Assembly (NCBI RefSeq): GCF_030929555.1
Contig: NZ_JAVFVT010000005.1
Location: 1 to 64,000, forward strand
Origin: Paenibacillus sp. LHD-117
GTDB taxonomy: Bacteria > Bacillota > Bacilli > Paenibacillales > Paenibacillaceae
Reading direction: 5' to 3'
DNA: 64,000 nucleotides
Program-made: the position numbers and the translations under genes
The notes under the pieces: model-generated
Told to the model about the DNA's origin: nothing
What the model saw: the letters and a program-made list of their open reading frames with translations, nothing else
Databases searched by the model: none
In this document: positions 34,208 through 43,431 of the stretch, in pieces
How the letters are laid out: every line of letters begins with the position of its first letter
Numbering within the stretch: the first letter of the stretch is position 1

Positions 34208-35395
34208 CTACGGCATCGCCAGCTTACCCATGACCGTGGGACGCAATGCGCCCGTCGCGGCAGGGATGTTGTTCGGTATGCCGCGGAGGAAGTCGTTCCC
34301 GAGCAACGCGAAAATAACGGCCTCCTTGGCGTCGTCAGCGAGCCCCAGCTCTCCCGAGGTGAGAATCTTCTGCTCGGGCAGCAAATCCGCGAGCATTGTC
34401 AGCATGGTGCGATTATGCGCGCCTCCGCCGCTGACGATCACTTCGTCGATGCGGCAGCGAGGACTAACGAAGTCGCGGCATGCATCCGCAATGGAGCGCG
34501 CCGTGAACGCGGTAGCGGTAGCCACGATATCGGCCGCCTCGAGGCCGCGCTTCGTCGCTTTCGCGATGTATTCGGCGGTGTATGCAGCGCCGAACAGCTC
34601 GCGGCCCGTCGACTTGGGCGGTGCCATCCGGAAGTACGGATGGGCCAGCATCTCGGCGAGCAATGTTTCGTCGGGCTTGCCCTGAGCCGCCCATGCTCCT
34701 TCCGCATCGTAGCCCATTCGTCCGTCGGTAAGCGTATGCACGACCTGATCGATGACCATGTTGCCCGGACCGGTATCAAACGCAAATAAATCGTCCGCGC
34801 TCGCGCCCGCCGGAAGAGCGGTGCAATTACCGATTCCGCCGATATTTTGGAGCAGCCGACCCTTGGAAGGATGACGGAACAGGATCAGGTCGCCGTAAGG
34901 AACGAGCGGCGCGCCTTGACCGCCGACGGCCATGTCCGCCGGGCGGAAGTCGCCGACGGTTAGTCGTCCGGTCCGCTTCGCGATTACCGATAGGTCGCCG
35001 ATCTGCAGCGTGGAGCGCGCAAGGAACGGATCGGATGGCGACGCCTCCGGCATATGCCAGACCGTCTGGCCATGAGAGCTCACGAACGCAATGTCGCTCA
35101 TGGCCAGCCCCGCCTCATGCACGGCCTCGATGGCCGCCTCGGCGAACCGTTCGGCGATGTACACGTTCATTCCGCCGATCTTCGAAACGTCTGACGTCGC
35201 GGGATCGCACAGCTCTTTCAGCCTCTTCCTTAATGCCTCGTCATAAGGACGAGTATAGTAATGGACTAGCCGAACCTTCGCGTCCAGCCCGCTCCCGTCG
35301 ATCCGCACAACGGCGGCGTCTACCCCGTCGAGCGACGTGCCCGACATTAACCCAACCGCATACACGTACGGCTTCTCCTGAACCCATTGGAACAT
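34208..35395 (-). CDS. anmK: Anhydro-N-acetylmuramic acid kinase
   Basis: Opens the 1,6-anhydro ring of anhMurNAc while phosphorylating it to MurNAc-6P. About 395 residues with GLMSGTSLDGVDAAVV, SSHGQTVWH, GDFRPADMAVGGQGAPLVP, NIGGIGN, AFDTGPGN and VSGGGAHNRTML, all AnmK hallmarks. Start 35395 follows GGGAGAGGG. It lies at the downstream end of the amino-sugar block, separated from the BadF kinase gene by a 50-bp repeat array, so it may be expressed from its own promoter. The product feeds MurQ. Confidence 0.96.
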   Translation of the reverse strand: MFQWVQEKPYVYAVGLMSGTSLDGVDAAVVRIDGSGLDAKVRLVHYYTRPYDEALRKRLKELCDPATSDVSKIGGMNVYIAERFAEAAIEAVHEAGLAMSDIAFVSSHGQTVWHMPEASPSDPFLARSTLQIGDLSVIAKRTGRLTVGDFRPADMAVGGQGAPLVPYGDLILFRHPSKGRLLQNIGGIGNCTALPAGASADDLFAFDTGPGNMVIDQVVHTLTDGRMGYDAEGAWAAQGKPDETLLAEMLAHPYFRMAPPKSTGRELFGAAYTAEYIAKATKRGLEAADIVATATAFTARSIADACRDFVSPRCRIDEVIVSGGGAHNRTMLTMLADLLPEQKILTSGELGLADDAKEAVIFALLGNDFLRGIPNNIPAATGALRPTVMGKLAMP

Positions 35396-35462
35396 TTTTG
35401 ACCCTCTCCCTTCAGTAAGAAACGACTTAACCGTAAGTTTTTCCACAGCTTACCTGACTGGT

Positions 35463-35840
35463 AGCGTCTTAGCTTACGTTTGCGGTACTTTTGCCGCTTC
35501 TAAGACGTTCTCAGCGTCTTAGCTCACGCTTAACGTACTTTTGCTGCTTCTAAGTCGTTCTTAGCGTCTTAGCTCGCCCCTGCAGCACTTTTGCCGCTTC
35601 TAAGTCGTTCTCAGCGTCTTAGCTCACGCTTAACGTACTTTTGCTGCTTCTAAGTCGTTCTCAGCATCTTAGCTCGCCCCTGCAGCACTTTTGCCGCTTC
35701 TAAGTCGTTCTCAGCGTCTTAGCTCGCGCCTGCGGTACTTTTGCCGCTTCTAAGACGTTCTCAGCGTCTTAGCTCGCCCCTGCAGCACTTTTGCCGCTTC
35801 TAAGTCGTTCTCAGCGTCTTAGCTCACACTTGCGGTACCT
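35463..35840. repeat. Tandem array of seven and a half 50-bp units
   Basis: Units begin with AGCGTCTTAGCT at 35463, 35513, 35563, 35613, 35663 (AGCATCTTAG), 35713, 35763 and a partial one at 35813. Each has CGTCTTAG near the start and CTAAGACG or CTAAGTCG near the end, a dyad around a conserved RYACTTTTGC. Units alternate between subtypes (CACGCTTAACG and CGCCCCTGCAG). There are no unique spacers. It fills the gap between anmK and the BadF kinase gene. Confidence 0.95.
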
Positions 35841-35902
35841 TGGGCGCGAATCCGAGCATCTCCTCGTCCATCCAAGCCGCTAAAATGCTCCGAGCCGGCC
35901 TA

Positions 35903-36829
35903 CTACCGCTCCCCGCGCAGCCCCGCGAGCGCCAGCAGCACGGCGCCGTAGGCCGCGTCCCGCTTCGCGTCGATGCACCGCAGCCGCGGATGGCGCGCCG
36001 CCATGCCCGCCTCGAACGCGGCGCGCACTTGGCTGCTCTGCAGCAGCACGCTGCCGAGCAGCGCAAGCTCGCCGCCCTGGGCGAGGCCGAGGCGCTCAGC
36101 AACCGCGGACGCCGTGTCGACGAGCGCGGCGGCGTTCCGCTCCGCGATGCGCAGAGCGGCCGCATCGCCGGCTTCGCACGCGACCGACAGCAGCGGAGCC
36201 AGCGCCGCGATGTCCGCCTTATTGCGGTCCTTGGCGTAGACGTAGCCGACGAGCTCCTGCACGGTCGAGACGCCAAGGCGCTCATAGACGAGCTCCGTCA
36301 ACACCGTCGGCGCCTCGCGCCCGTCCGAAGCCCGGACGACGGCAGAGAGCAGATCGCGGCCGATGCTGTAGCCGCTTCCTTCGTCGTCGATCAGGTGGCC
36401 AAAGCCTCCCGCGCGGTGTACCTCTCCATCTGCGTTTCTTCCGAAGGCGATCGAGCCGGTGCCTGCGATCAGGATCATCCCGTGCGGCCCCTCATGCGCG
36501 CCCCATAATGCCGTCTCGTGGTCGCCCACGAGCAGCAGCTCTCCGCGGAAGCCGCCCTGCCTCAGTCCGTCCGTCAGCCGTCCGCTTACGTTGGGGTTGC
36601 TAATTCCGGCAGCGCCGACGCACATGACGGCGCAGCTATTCAGTCCCCCGTCCAAGACGCGTGCGATCTCCGCACATATCCCGGACAAGGTGCTCCGTAC
36701 GCTCGCTTCGTCCTGCCCGTTCAAATTGAGCGGACCGGCAGTGAACGCATGCGCCAAGGCCCCGCTTTCATCCGCCACCGTTACCGCCGTCTTCGTCCCG
36801 CCGCCGTCCAGCCCGACCACATAACGCAT
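35903..36829 (-). CDS. BadF/BadG-type sugar kinase (GlcNAc/MurNAc kinase-like)
   Basis: About 308 residues with the ASKHA fold: phosphate 1 loop VGLDGGGTKTAV at the N-terminus, ILIAGTGSIAFGRN (phosphate 2) and the GGFGHLIDDEGSGYSIGRD block shared by N-acetylglucosamine kinases and MurK. It would phosphorylate GlcNAc and/or MurNAc released inside the cell. The ATG at 36829 is nine bases after GGAGG; a TTG at 36838 is the alternative. Located between namZ and anmK on the same strand. Confidence 0.88.
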   Translation of the reverse strand: MRYVVGLDGGGTKTAVTVADESGALAHAFTAGPLNLNGQDEASVRSTLSGICAEIARVLDGGLNSCAVMCVGAAGISNPNVSGRLTDGLRQGGFRGELLLVGDHETALWGAHEGPHGMILIAGTGSIAFGRNADGEVHRAGGFGHLIDDEGSGYSIGRDLLSAVVRASDGREAPTVLTELVYERLGVSTVQELVGYVYAKDRNKADIAALAPLLSVACEAGDAAALRIAERNAAALVDTASAVAERLGLAQGGELALLGSVLLQSSQVRAAFEAGMAARHPRLRCIDAKRDAAYGAVLLALAGLRGER

Positions 36830-37013
36830 ATTCGCCAACCTCCGACCTAAAAAGTAAGTTTGAAACAGACCCTCTGCCGCGATACCTCGATGCCGAGACC
36901 TCGCACCGCCAATGCCCTACCGTCCTGCATCACGGCTGTGCCCATCTGCCGGTTTACCAGGAATACGGCTAACGCATCGGTAGTCTCTTCAATTTCGAAT
37001 CGGGCAGCAAAGA

Positions 37014-37067
37014 AGCACCGCGCGCGAGCAGACCTTTCTCATCGGCCAGTTCCTCCCGCGCGGTGCT
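37014..37067 (-). terminator. Long hairpin between namZ and the BadF kinase gene
   Basis: AGCACCGCGCG / CGCGCGGTGCT arms around a 32-base loop; on the minus strand followed by TCTTTGCTG, a poor T-tract. Possibly an intra-operon processing or partial termination site. No gene is seen in 36830-37088. Confidence 0.5.
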
Positions 37068-37088
37068 CTTACTTCAACATCCATTCGA

Positions 37089-38240
37089 CTAATACAAGTG
37101 GAACGCCTTCTTGCGCTCCGCAAAAACGCGGCTTTCTTCCGCGAATCCGTCCAGCAGGTCCCGCGTATCACCATCGAATTCCCGCAGCGCGGAATCGCCG
37201 CACAACAGGTCGATGAACGGACGTCCGTTCTCGCGCACGGGCGGCAGGAACGCAAACTTTTCCGGGAGCAGCTCCTTCACCGCAAACAACAACGTCACGC
37301 CAAGCTCGACCGGTCTCAAAGCCGCTTCATCCAGCACATGGACATAAACGCCCCTGCACAGCTCTCCCTCATGCTTGGAGAACGTCGGCTTGAAGTAGAC
37401 CGGACGGAAATGCGCGCCCGGCAGCTTCTTCGCGTTCATCTCCGAAGCTAGACGTTCGGCGTCCACGAACGGCGCGCCGATGATCTCGAACGGTGCGGTT
37501 GTCCCTCGACCCTCAGACAGGTTTGTTCCCTCGAACAAACAAGTCCCGGGATAGAGCAAAGCGGTCTCGAACCGCGGAATCCCCATTGACGGAGCAATCC
37601 ATACGCCGCTGCCGGCCGAGAATCGCATGTCCCGCTCCCATCCGTCGCATGGCACGACGTACAGCTCCGCGCCAAGACCCGTCTCCGCGTTCGCCATCGT
37701 CGCCACTTCGCCAGCCGTCAACCCATAACGCATCGCAAGCGGATAATTGCCTACGAAGGAGGTGTATCCTTCCTTCAGCACGTTCCCCTCGACCGTCACG
37801 CCGTCCAGCGGATTCGGCCGATCCAGTACGACGAACGGCTTGCCGGCCGCCGCGCAGTCTTCCATCGCGTACAACATCGTATAAATAAACGTATAATAGC
37901 GAGTCCCGACGTCCTGAATATCGTAGACCACCATGTCCACCGCATCCAGCATCTCCGGCGTCAGCCGCTTGGAATCCTTCCGGTACAGGCTGTACACCGG
38001 CACGCCGGTTGCCTCGTCCACGTACGTATCCACCAGCGCCCCGGCCGCCAGATCTCCCCTTACGCCGTGTTCGGGAGAGAACAGCGCCGCCAGATGAAAC
38101 TTGTCGTGCAAAATATCGATCGTCGAACGGAAATCCGCGCCGAGTCCAGTCGGAGCCGTAATGAGCCCCAGCCGTTTCCCGCCGAACAATCCCGCGTACG
38201 GATCGATATTGTCGATTCCCGCGCTTATTCTCCTCGGCAT
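37089..38240 (-). CDS. namZ: Exo-beta-N-acetylmuramidase NamZ-type (DUF1343, GH171)
   Basis: Characterised NamZ (formerly YbbC) removes MurNAc from the non-reducing end of peptidoglycan fragments. About 383 residues with ALFSPEHGVRGD, VPVYSLYRKDSKRLTPEML, VVYDIQDVGTRYYTFI, VLDRPNPLDG and LFEGTNLSEGRGT, all conserved in the family. No signal peptide is visible at the chosen start (MPRRISAGIDNIDPYAGLFG), so it should act in the cytoplasm, unlike the secreted Bacillus enzyme. It is three bases downstream of the PIG-L gene in the salvage operon. Confidence 0.93.
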   Translation of the reverse strand: MPRRISAGIDNIDPYAGLFGGKRLGLITAPTGLGADFRSTIDILHDKFHLAALFSPEHGVRGDLAAGALVDTYVDEATGVPVYSLYRKDSKRLTPEMLDAVDMVVYDIQDVGTRYYTFIYTMLYAMEDCAAAGKPFVVLDRPNPLDGVTVEGNVLKEGYTSFVGNYPLAMRYGLTAGEVATMANAETGLGAELYVVPCDGWERDMRFSAGSGVWIAPSMGIPRFETALLYPGTCLFEGTNLSEGRGTTAPFEIIGAPFVDAERLASEMNAKKLPGAHFRPVYFKPTFSKHEGELCRGVYVHVLDEAALRPVELGVTLLFAVKELLPEKFAFLPPVRENGRPFIDLLCGDSALREFDGDTRDLLDGFAEESRVFAERKKAFHLY

Positions 38241-38243
38241 GGA

Positions 38244-38951
38244 TTACAGCTCCGACTGCCGCAGACGCATCGTTTCCGGCGGAATCATGAACGTCTCCGC
38301 ATATTCCTTGCGCGCTTCGAGGCCGCGAACGCGGGCCAGCGACTTGTAGTAGTCCATGTAGTTAAACGACTTGCTGCCCGTCACGAACCAATGCGTCGAC
38401 AGCGCTTCGATCCACAGGTCGAACGCTTCCTGGTTGAAATCCACATAGACGTAAGGAACATAACCGACCGCATCCTCCCAGTTCTCCCCGTAATAAAGCT
38501 TGGCGGCAAAATGGGCCGGCTGTTCGCGCTCCATCGCGCGCAAAGCCGCGAAGTAACGCGCATCGTTAACGATGCGGTGCGTCGTCGCGTGATCCTTGTG
38601 CATGCTGTTGCAGTGATGCGTGATGATGATGTTCGGCTTTACTTCGCGAATGACGTCGCACACGCGCAAGCGGATTTCTTGGTCGTCCGGAATTTCGCCG
38701 TCGGGAATTTCGAACACGCGCGCTTCGCCGCCGAGCATACCGGCAAACGTATGCGCTTCGCGAATTTTCTGCTCCCGATATTCGTTCACGTCCTGCCCGG
38801 CCGGCACGCCGCGTTCCCCCGCGGTCAGCGCTAGCGTGGCGATTTTGTCGCCTTTGAGGTAATGGCTCGCAAGCACGCCTCCGGCTACCAGCTCAACGTC
38901 TCCTACGTGCGCGCCAATGCCTAGTATCGTAATCGGTTCTCTTTCGCTCAT
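38244..38951 (-). CDS. PIG-L family deacetylase-like protein with altered metal motif
   Basis: About 235 residues. The fold is that of zinc N-acetylglucosaminyl deacetylases (MshB/BshB/LmbE), with THHCNSMHKDH as the second metal motif. The usual AHPDDE is AHVGDVE: zinc His and second Asp are kept but the general-base Asp is Gly. So it may use another base, act on another bond, or be non-catalytic. An N-acetylated sugar or a derivative is the natural candidate substrate in this operon. Start overlaps the GNAT stop by four bases; AAGGGAG precedes it. Confidence 0.85.
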   Translation of the reverse strand: MSEREPITILGIGAHVGDVELVAGGVLASHYLKGDKIATLALTAGERGVPAGQDVNEYREQKIREAHTFAGMLGGEARVFEIPDGEIPDDQEIRLRVCDVIREVKPNIIITHHCNSMHKDHATTHRIVNDARYFAALRAMEREQPAHFAAKLYYGENWEDAVGYVPYVYVDFNQEAFDLWIEALSTHWFVTGSKSFNYMDYYKSLARVRGLEARKEYAETFMIPPETMRLRQSEL

Positions 38952-39919
38952 GGTCCAAGCTCCCTTCTCATCGTGGCGAATGTCTTCGCCGTTCTGAACC
39001 CGGCCCGTTCATAGATGCGCAGGGCAGGGTTGTTGCTGCCTGTATAGAGGGACATATAATCCGTTCCTATCGATTGGAAAGCTTCGCACAAGCGGAAGAA
39101 GAGGCTGGAGCCGAGTCCATGCCCCTCATGTTCGGGATGAACGCCGATTCCCGCAAAATAACCCCGTCCGTTCGCCTGCCGAACGACCGGTCCGGCGAAG
39201 CCGACTGCCCGTCCATGCCGCGCTGCGATAACGACGGGCGTGCCGTCTTCGAAGCTGCGGCCGATCTCCTTCCGCCAGAGCGGATTGCCTAGCGCGTCCA
39301 GCATTTCGCCCACGCCTACATGCCGTTCCGCATCCAGCATCTCCACCCGGTAACCCGAAGCGGCTGCCTTCTCTTCCTTCGCCAGAATGCTCTCCGGCAC
39401 CTCGAAGCTACCTAGCTGCAGGTACATCGCGCACTGAATGGCGCGTTCGACGTAACCGCGGCGAGTCAGCGCCTCGTGCAGCAGGCTTCCCGTCGGAACG
39501 CCGGGGGCGTTGTTATGCTCATGCCCCGCCGTGTCCGGGATGTACCAAGGCAAATGCATCGGGTTGAAGAACAGCGTATCCGCCTGTTTCTTGCCGAGCT
39601 CCGCGAATCTAGTCTCCAGCGCGGCGATCATCGCGTCTGCCTTTTCCGCATCTTCATGCCCCTGTGCCATCACGACGCAAGTCACATACCCTGCAACGTC
39701 GCCGAGCGGGAGATCGTCTCCGGTGCAGCCGCACGCAAAGCCGACCACGCGCCCTTCTTCAAGCCAGACGAACGTGCTAAGCGGATCGAAATACGCGTTG
39801 CCCGTCACGATGCCCGCGAACGACTCCTCCGTCATTTCCTTGTAGCCGTCCTTGACGGCGGCTTCGTTCCATAACGCGATGACTTCAAGCGTATAGCGGT
39901 CGTTCCATGTCGCGATCAT
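38948..39919 (-). CDS. Tandem GNAT-domain acetyltransferase
   Basis: About 323 residues built of two GNAT folds. The first (residues 1-150) contains VWLEEGRVVGFACG but a weak acetyl-CoA loop; the second (about 170-323) has the full motif GIGVHPEHEGHGLGSSLFF and ends SNNPALRIYERAGF. Substrate unknown; an amino sugar or muropeptide is suggested by context. AGGAGGAGG before the ATG; translationally coupled to the PIG-L gene by an ATGA overlap. Confidence 0.88.
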   Translation of the reverse strand: MIATWNDRYTLEVIALWNEAAVKDGYKEMTEESFAGIVTGNAYFDPLSTFVWLEEGRVVGFACGCTGDDLPLGDVAGYVTCVVMAQGHEDAEKADAMIAALETRFAELGKKQADTLFFNPMHLPWYIPDTAGHEHNNAPGVPTGSLLHEALTRRGYVERAIQCAMYLQLGSFEVPESILAKEEKAAASGYRVEMLDAERHVGVGEMLDALGNPLWRKEIGRSFEDGTPVVIAARHGRAVGFAGPVVRQANGRGYFAGIGVHPEHEGHGLGSSLFFRLCEAFQSIGTDYMSLYTGSNNPALRIYERAGFRTAKTFATMRRELGP

Positions 39920-39945
39920 GTTGTTCCTCCTCCTGTTGCGTAGGA

Positions 39946-40806
39946 TCAGCCTTTGACCGCGCCGACCGTTACCCCTTCAAGGAAGTAGCGCTGCAAGCTG
40001 AAGAACAGAATGAACATCGGCACGGCCGAGATCGTCGCTCCCGCCATCATCGGCGCGAAATACGTCGTGTTGGCGAAACGGAAGTTTTTCAGACCGACTT
40101 GAATCGTCTGCATATCCATCGTGTTCGTGACGAGGAACGGCCAGAAGAACGTGTTCCACGTTTCCATGAACGTCAGGATCGCCATAACGGCCATAACGGT
40201 CTTCGAAAGCGGCATGATGATCGTAACGAGAATCTTGAACTGGCTGGCACCCTCTACCTTGGCGCTTTCCAAGATTTCTTTCGGAATGGAGCTCATGAAC
40301 TGCTTCGCCAGGAAGATGTTGTACACCGTTACGAGCGATGGCAAGATCAAGGCGCTGTACGTGTTCTGGATTTCGAAAATATTCACGATCAGGATATACA
40401 GCGGCACCTGCGTCACTTGGTACGGGATCATCATCGCCGCGAGCAGAACCGCGAACAGGATGCTGCGCCCTCTAAACTGGATTTTGGAGAACGCATATCC
40501 CGCCATCGTCGCAAAAATCACGTTCGATACCATGACCACTGCAGCTACGACAAGCGAGTTCCAGAGCCACCGGTACGAATATTCGCTGAAGTTGAAGAAG
40601 AACTTATAAGACTCCAGAGAGAACTTGCCGGGCCAAATGGAATAGCTGACCGCTCCCGCCTCGATGGGATCCCCGAAGGAAGACATGATCATGAAGTAAA
40701 TCGGGAACAAAGTCGCGAGCGCAAATAGCAGAAGGAGGATCACAATGATCGTGTTTCGTGCGTATCTGACTGTGCGATTTCCCAAATGGTTGTTAAACAG
40801 GGCCAT
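39946..40806 (-). CDS. Carbohydrate ABC transporter permease (MalG type)
   Basis: About 286 residues, six membrane helices, EAA loop LESAKVEGASQFKILVTIIMPL and C-terminal QRYFLEGVTVGAVKG. Partner of the permease encoded 18 bases upstream. GGAGGG precedes the ATG. In context it should import amino-sugar or cell-wall oligosaccharides; ATPase not encoded here. Confidence 0.94.
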   Translation of the reverse strand: MALFNNHLGNRTVRYARNTIIVILLLLFALATLFPIYFMIMSSFGDPIEAGAVSYSIWPGKFSLESYKFFFNFSEYSYRWLWNSLVVAAVVMVSNVIFATMAGYAFSKIQFRGRSILFAVLLAAMMIPYQVTQVPLYILIVNIFEIQNTYSALILPSLVTVYNIFLAKQFMSSIPKEILESAKVEGASQFKILVTIIMPLSKTVMAVMAILTFMETWNTFFWPFLVTNTMDMQTIQVGLKNFRFANTTYFAPMMAGATISAVPMFILFFSLQRYFLEGVTVGAVKG

Positions 40807-40824
40807 ATCGGGTCCCTCCTTCTC

Positions 40825-41727
40825 CTAGTATTCCACGTCTTTGCCCAGGAATTTGAACTGGATAAGCGCGATAATGCCGATCATCAAGGCAAGCACGAGC
40901 GATTGTGCCGCCGCTTTGCCGAACTCGAAATATTTGAACGCGGTATCGAAAATAAGCAAGCCGACCATCGTCGTGGAATGGTCCGGACCGCCGCCCGTCA
41001 TCAGGTAAGCGTTCTGGAATACTTGGAACGAACCGATGACGCCGGTCACGAGCAAGAAGAGCGTAGTCGGCTTCAGGCATGGAATGACGATGTGCCACAT
41101 TTTCTGCCAGAAGGATGCTCCGTCGATGTCCGCCGCCTCGTAGTAGCTCTCGTCAATGCCAAGCAACGCAGCCACATAGATAATGATGCTCGTGCCGTGG
41201 CTGGACAGCCAGGACATGAACACAAGCGAGAACATGGACGTCGAGCTCGAGCCTAACCAATTCTGATTCTCGATGCCGAAGAGGCTGATCAGTTGGTTCA
41301 GAATGCCGCCCGGCAGCGGATCGTAGATCCAAAGCCATACCACGGACAATGCCACGCCGGATGCGACCGCAGGCAAATAATAGATCGCCTTGAAGGTCGT
41401 CTGCGCCCATTTCTTAAGCGGCATGATCATGATCGCGACCGCGAAGGACAAGATCAGCGCCACCGGAACCGTAAGCAGCGTATAAAAGGCCGTATTCCAG
41501 ACCGCTTTCCCGAACAGCTCGCTCTTGAAAATATCCGCGTAATTGTCAAAGCCAATGAAGGTCGAACCTAGAGGCGCGTATTCTTGAAAACTTATAATAA
41601 ATGCGCTAATAACGGGATAGGCCGTGAACAGCGCGTATCCGATCAGAGCGACCGCGATAAAGGCATAGGCCCATGCGCTGTCTCCCCGATTCAAGCGATT
41701 CTTGATGGTTGATGTCCCTCGTGCCAT
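40825..41727 (-). CDS. Carbohydrate ABC transporter permease (MalF type)
   Basis: About 300 residues, six membrane helices, with YALFTAYPVISAFIISFQEY near the N-terminus and EAA loop YEAADIDGASFWQKMWHIVIP. AAAGGAG precedes the ATG. Works with the MalG-type permease and the binding lipoprotein encoded on either side. Confidence 0.94.
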   Translation of the reverse strand: MARGTSTIKNRLNRGDSAWAYAFIAVALIGYALFTAYPVISAFIISFQEYAPLGSTFIGFDNYADIFKSELFGKAVWNTAFYTLLTVPVALILSFAVAIMIMPLKKWAQTTFKAIYYLPAVASGVALSVVWLWIYDPLPGGILNQLISLFGIENQNWLGSSSTSMFSLVFMSWLSSHGTSIIIYVAALLGIDESYYEAADIDGASFWQKMWHIVIPCLKPTTLFLLVTGVIGSFQVFQNAYLMTGGGPDHSTTMVGLLIFDTAFKYFEFGKAAAQSLVLALMIGIIALIQFKFLGKDVEY

Positions 41728-41774
41728 CTTGCAGGACTCCTTTCACTACCGCATCCTTCTTCTAAAACATAGAA

Positions 41775-41808
41775 CGGATAGCCCCCCGCTTTTCGGGGCG
41801 GCTATCCG
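41775..41808 (-). terminator. Attenuator-like hairpin after the binding-protein gene
   Basis: CGGATAGCC...CCCCG / CGGGG...GGCTATCCG with a TTTT loop, then a modest T-tract (TTCTATGTTTT on the minus strand). Such hairpins commonly lower permease expression relative to the binding protein. Confidence 0.65.
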
Positions 41809-41824
41809 AGCGCAAATCAAACGC

Positions 41825-43276
41825 TTATACGACCCCATCCGCGCCGAACGTGTCGACCGCAGCTTTTTTCACCGCTTCAAACATTTCTTCCGGCGTAATC
41901 TCTCCGGCTAGCAGGGCTTGCAGCTTCGGAATAATGACTTCGTTCTCGAGTTTGATCGCATCCGCCGCCAGATCCGTAGGAATCTCGCGCGCTGGAGGCG
42001 CTTGTTTCAAGAGCGCTTCGTCAGCAGCGATGTTGTCAGGGTTACGGCCCGTATCAACGCCTTCCGCCGCTTTGCGTGCGCTGTCCGTGATGTGGGACAA
42101 GAACAGGTCCGTGTTCGTTGTTGCCGCTACTTGGCCGCTCGCCAGGAAGTAAGCTGCTTTCGCTACGTTCGCCGCATGCTCGGCAGTCGGCTCTTTCTTG
42201 CCGCGGAACGCGACGTAACCGTCGACTACCGCATGGGATACAGCTGGCTGACCTGCGAACGATGGCATTGGAAGAACGATATATTCCGCTTTGATGCTGT
42301 CCGCTACGGCGCTGCCGTCGTTTGCTTCGATCTTCTTATTATTCGTGTTAGCCGAGTTCTCGAATACGGCAAGTCCTTTGCCCGTAATCATCGTCTGGCC
42401 GGTCAGGAACATGTTCCAACGTTTGCCTGCGTCAATGGAGCCCAGCTCCTTCGGCATGGAACCGTCGTCGATCAACTCGCGGATTGATTTCAGAACCGTC
42501 AGGTATTTCTCGTCGGTATACGCATATTTGTTATCTTCAGTGAACGGATACGGCATGCCCGCGCCTTTCACTAGAATACCCAAGTAGTCCTTGGAAGCTA
42601 CGCCCGCTGTCGCGAATACGAAGCCGTAACGTTTGGTTGCGTCGCCTTCTTTCACAACGCCTTTTTTGATCGCTTCGCGGAACTCGTCGTAAGTCCAGCC
42701 GGATTGCTGTACTTTTTTGTAATCGATGCCCGCTTCCTCCAGGAACTGCTTGTTGCCGCCGATGGAGTGAACGGCGAGGTAAGCCGGAAGCCCGTATTGC
42801 GCGCCTTCCTTCGTCATGTAGCCGTACGGAATTTCGTCGAAGTCCGCTACCATCTCAGGCGTCAAGTGTTCCTTGATGTCCATCATCATGCCAAGGGCGG
42901 CATACTTCGCGATGCTCTCGGAGTTCGTGAAGGCGAGATCCGGAGGGCTGCCCGCGTTAACTTGCGTGTCCAGCTTCTGGGTCATGTCTTCCCAGCTTGC
43001 AGGCTCGATTTTCAAAGTCAGGTTCGGATAAAGCTTGTTGAAATCCGCTTCCATTTGCTTGAAGTTTTCTTGGTACTTCGGCGACACCGGCGGAAGCAAG
43101 GCCGTGATCGTGTCTTTCGCCGCCGGCGCTTCGCTGGAAGCGCTAGGGCTTGTGCCCGGCGAGTTGCTTGGCGAATTGCCCGGGGCGTTGTTGCCGTTGC
43201 CGGAGCAAGCGGATAACGCGCCTACGGATAACGTGAGAGCAAGCAGGGTTGTAGCAAATCTTGTTTTCTGTTTCAT
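41825..43276 (-). CDS. Extracellular sugar-binding lipoprotein
   Basis: About 483 residues, family 1 extracellular solute-binding protein. Lipobox LSAC at about residues 21-24, followed by an Asn/Ser/Pro/Gly tether (GNGNNAPGNSPSNSPG). Body motifs KQMEADFNKLYPNLTLKIEP and MDIKEHLTPEMV are typical. Supplies ligand to the two downstream permeases; given the operon, GlcNAc/MurNAc-containing oligosaccharide is the best guess. GGGAGGATC precedes the ATG. Its leader holds copy 3 of the two-hairpin element. Confidence 0.93.
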   Translation of the reverse strand: MKQKTRFATTLLALTLSVGALSACSGNGNNAPGNSPSNSPGTSPSASSEAPAAKDTITALLPPVSPKYQENFKQMEADFNKLYPNLTLKIEPASWEDMTQKLDTQVNAGSPPDLAFTNSESIAKYAALGMMMDIKEHLTPEMVADFDEIPYGYMTKEGAQYGLPAYLAVHSIGGNKQFLEEAGIDYKKVQQSGWTYDEFREAIKKGVVKEGDATKRYGFVFATAGVASKDYLGILVKGAGMPYPFTEDNKYAYTDEKYLTVLKSIRELIDDGSMPKELGSIDAGKRWNMFLTGQTMITGKGLAVFENSANTNNKKIEANDGSAVADSIKAEYIVLPMPSFAGQPAVSHAVVDGYVAFRGKKEPTAEHAANVAKAAYFLASGQVAATTNTDLFLSHITDSARKAAEGVDTGRNPDNIAADEALLKQAPPAREIPTDLAADAIKLENEVIIPKLQALLAGEITPEEMFEAVKKAAVDTFGADGVV

Positions 43277-43331
43277 TGCTAAGATCCTCCCTTTAATGAA
43301 ATTCTATATATACGATCCTGCCCAAAATGAT

Positions 43332-43423
43332 CCGGCTGACGGCCATAGTCGGCGGCTCAGCGCGGCTCGTTCCGAGAAATATGAGTAAGGTATCCCTATA
43401 AACTTATACCTTACTTCTATTTC
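43332..43423 (-). ncRNA. Two-hairpin leader element, copy 3 (binding-protein leader)
   Basis: In gene orientation the AT hairpin is AGTAAGGTAT...ATACCTTACT, differing from copy 1 on both arms yet still paired, then TCTCGGAACGAG and a GC hairpin CTGAGCC...GGCCGTCAG. Lies between murQ and the binding-protein start. Confidence 0.55.
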
Positions 43424-43431
43424 AAGCAACC

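Noticed and set aside
35463-35840. The 50-bp tandem units as a CRISPR array
   Set aside because: Units abut with no unique spacers, vary internally, and no cas gene is present in the window.
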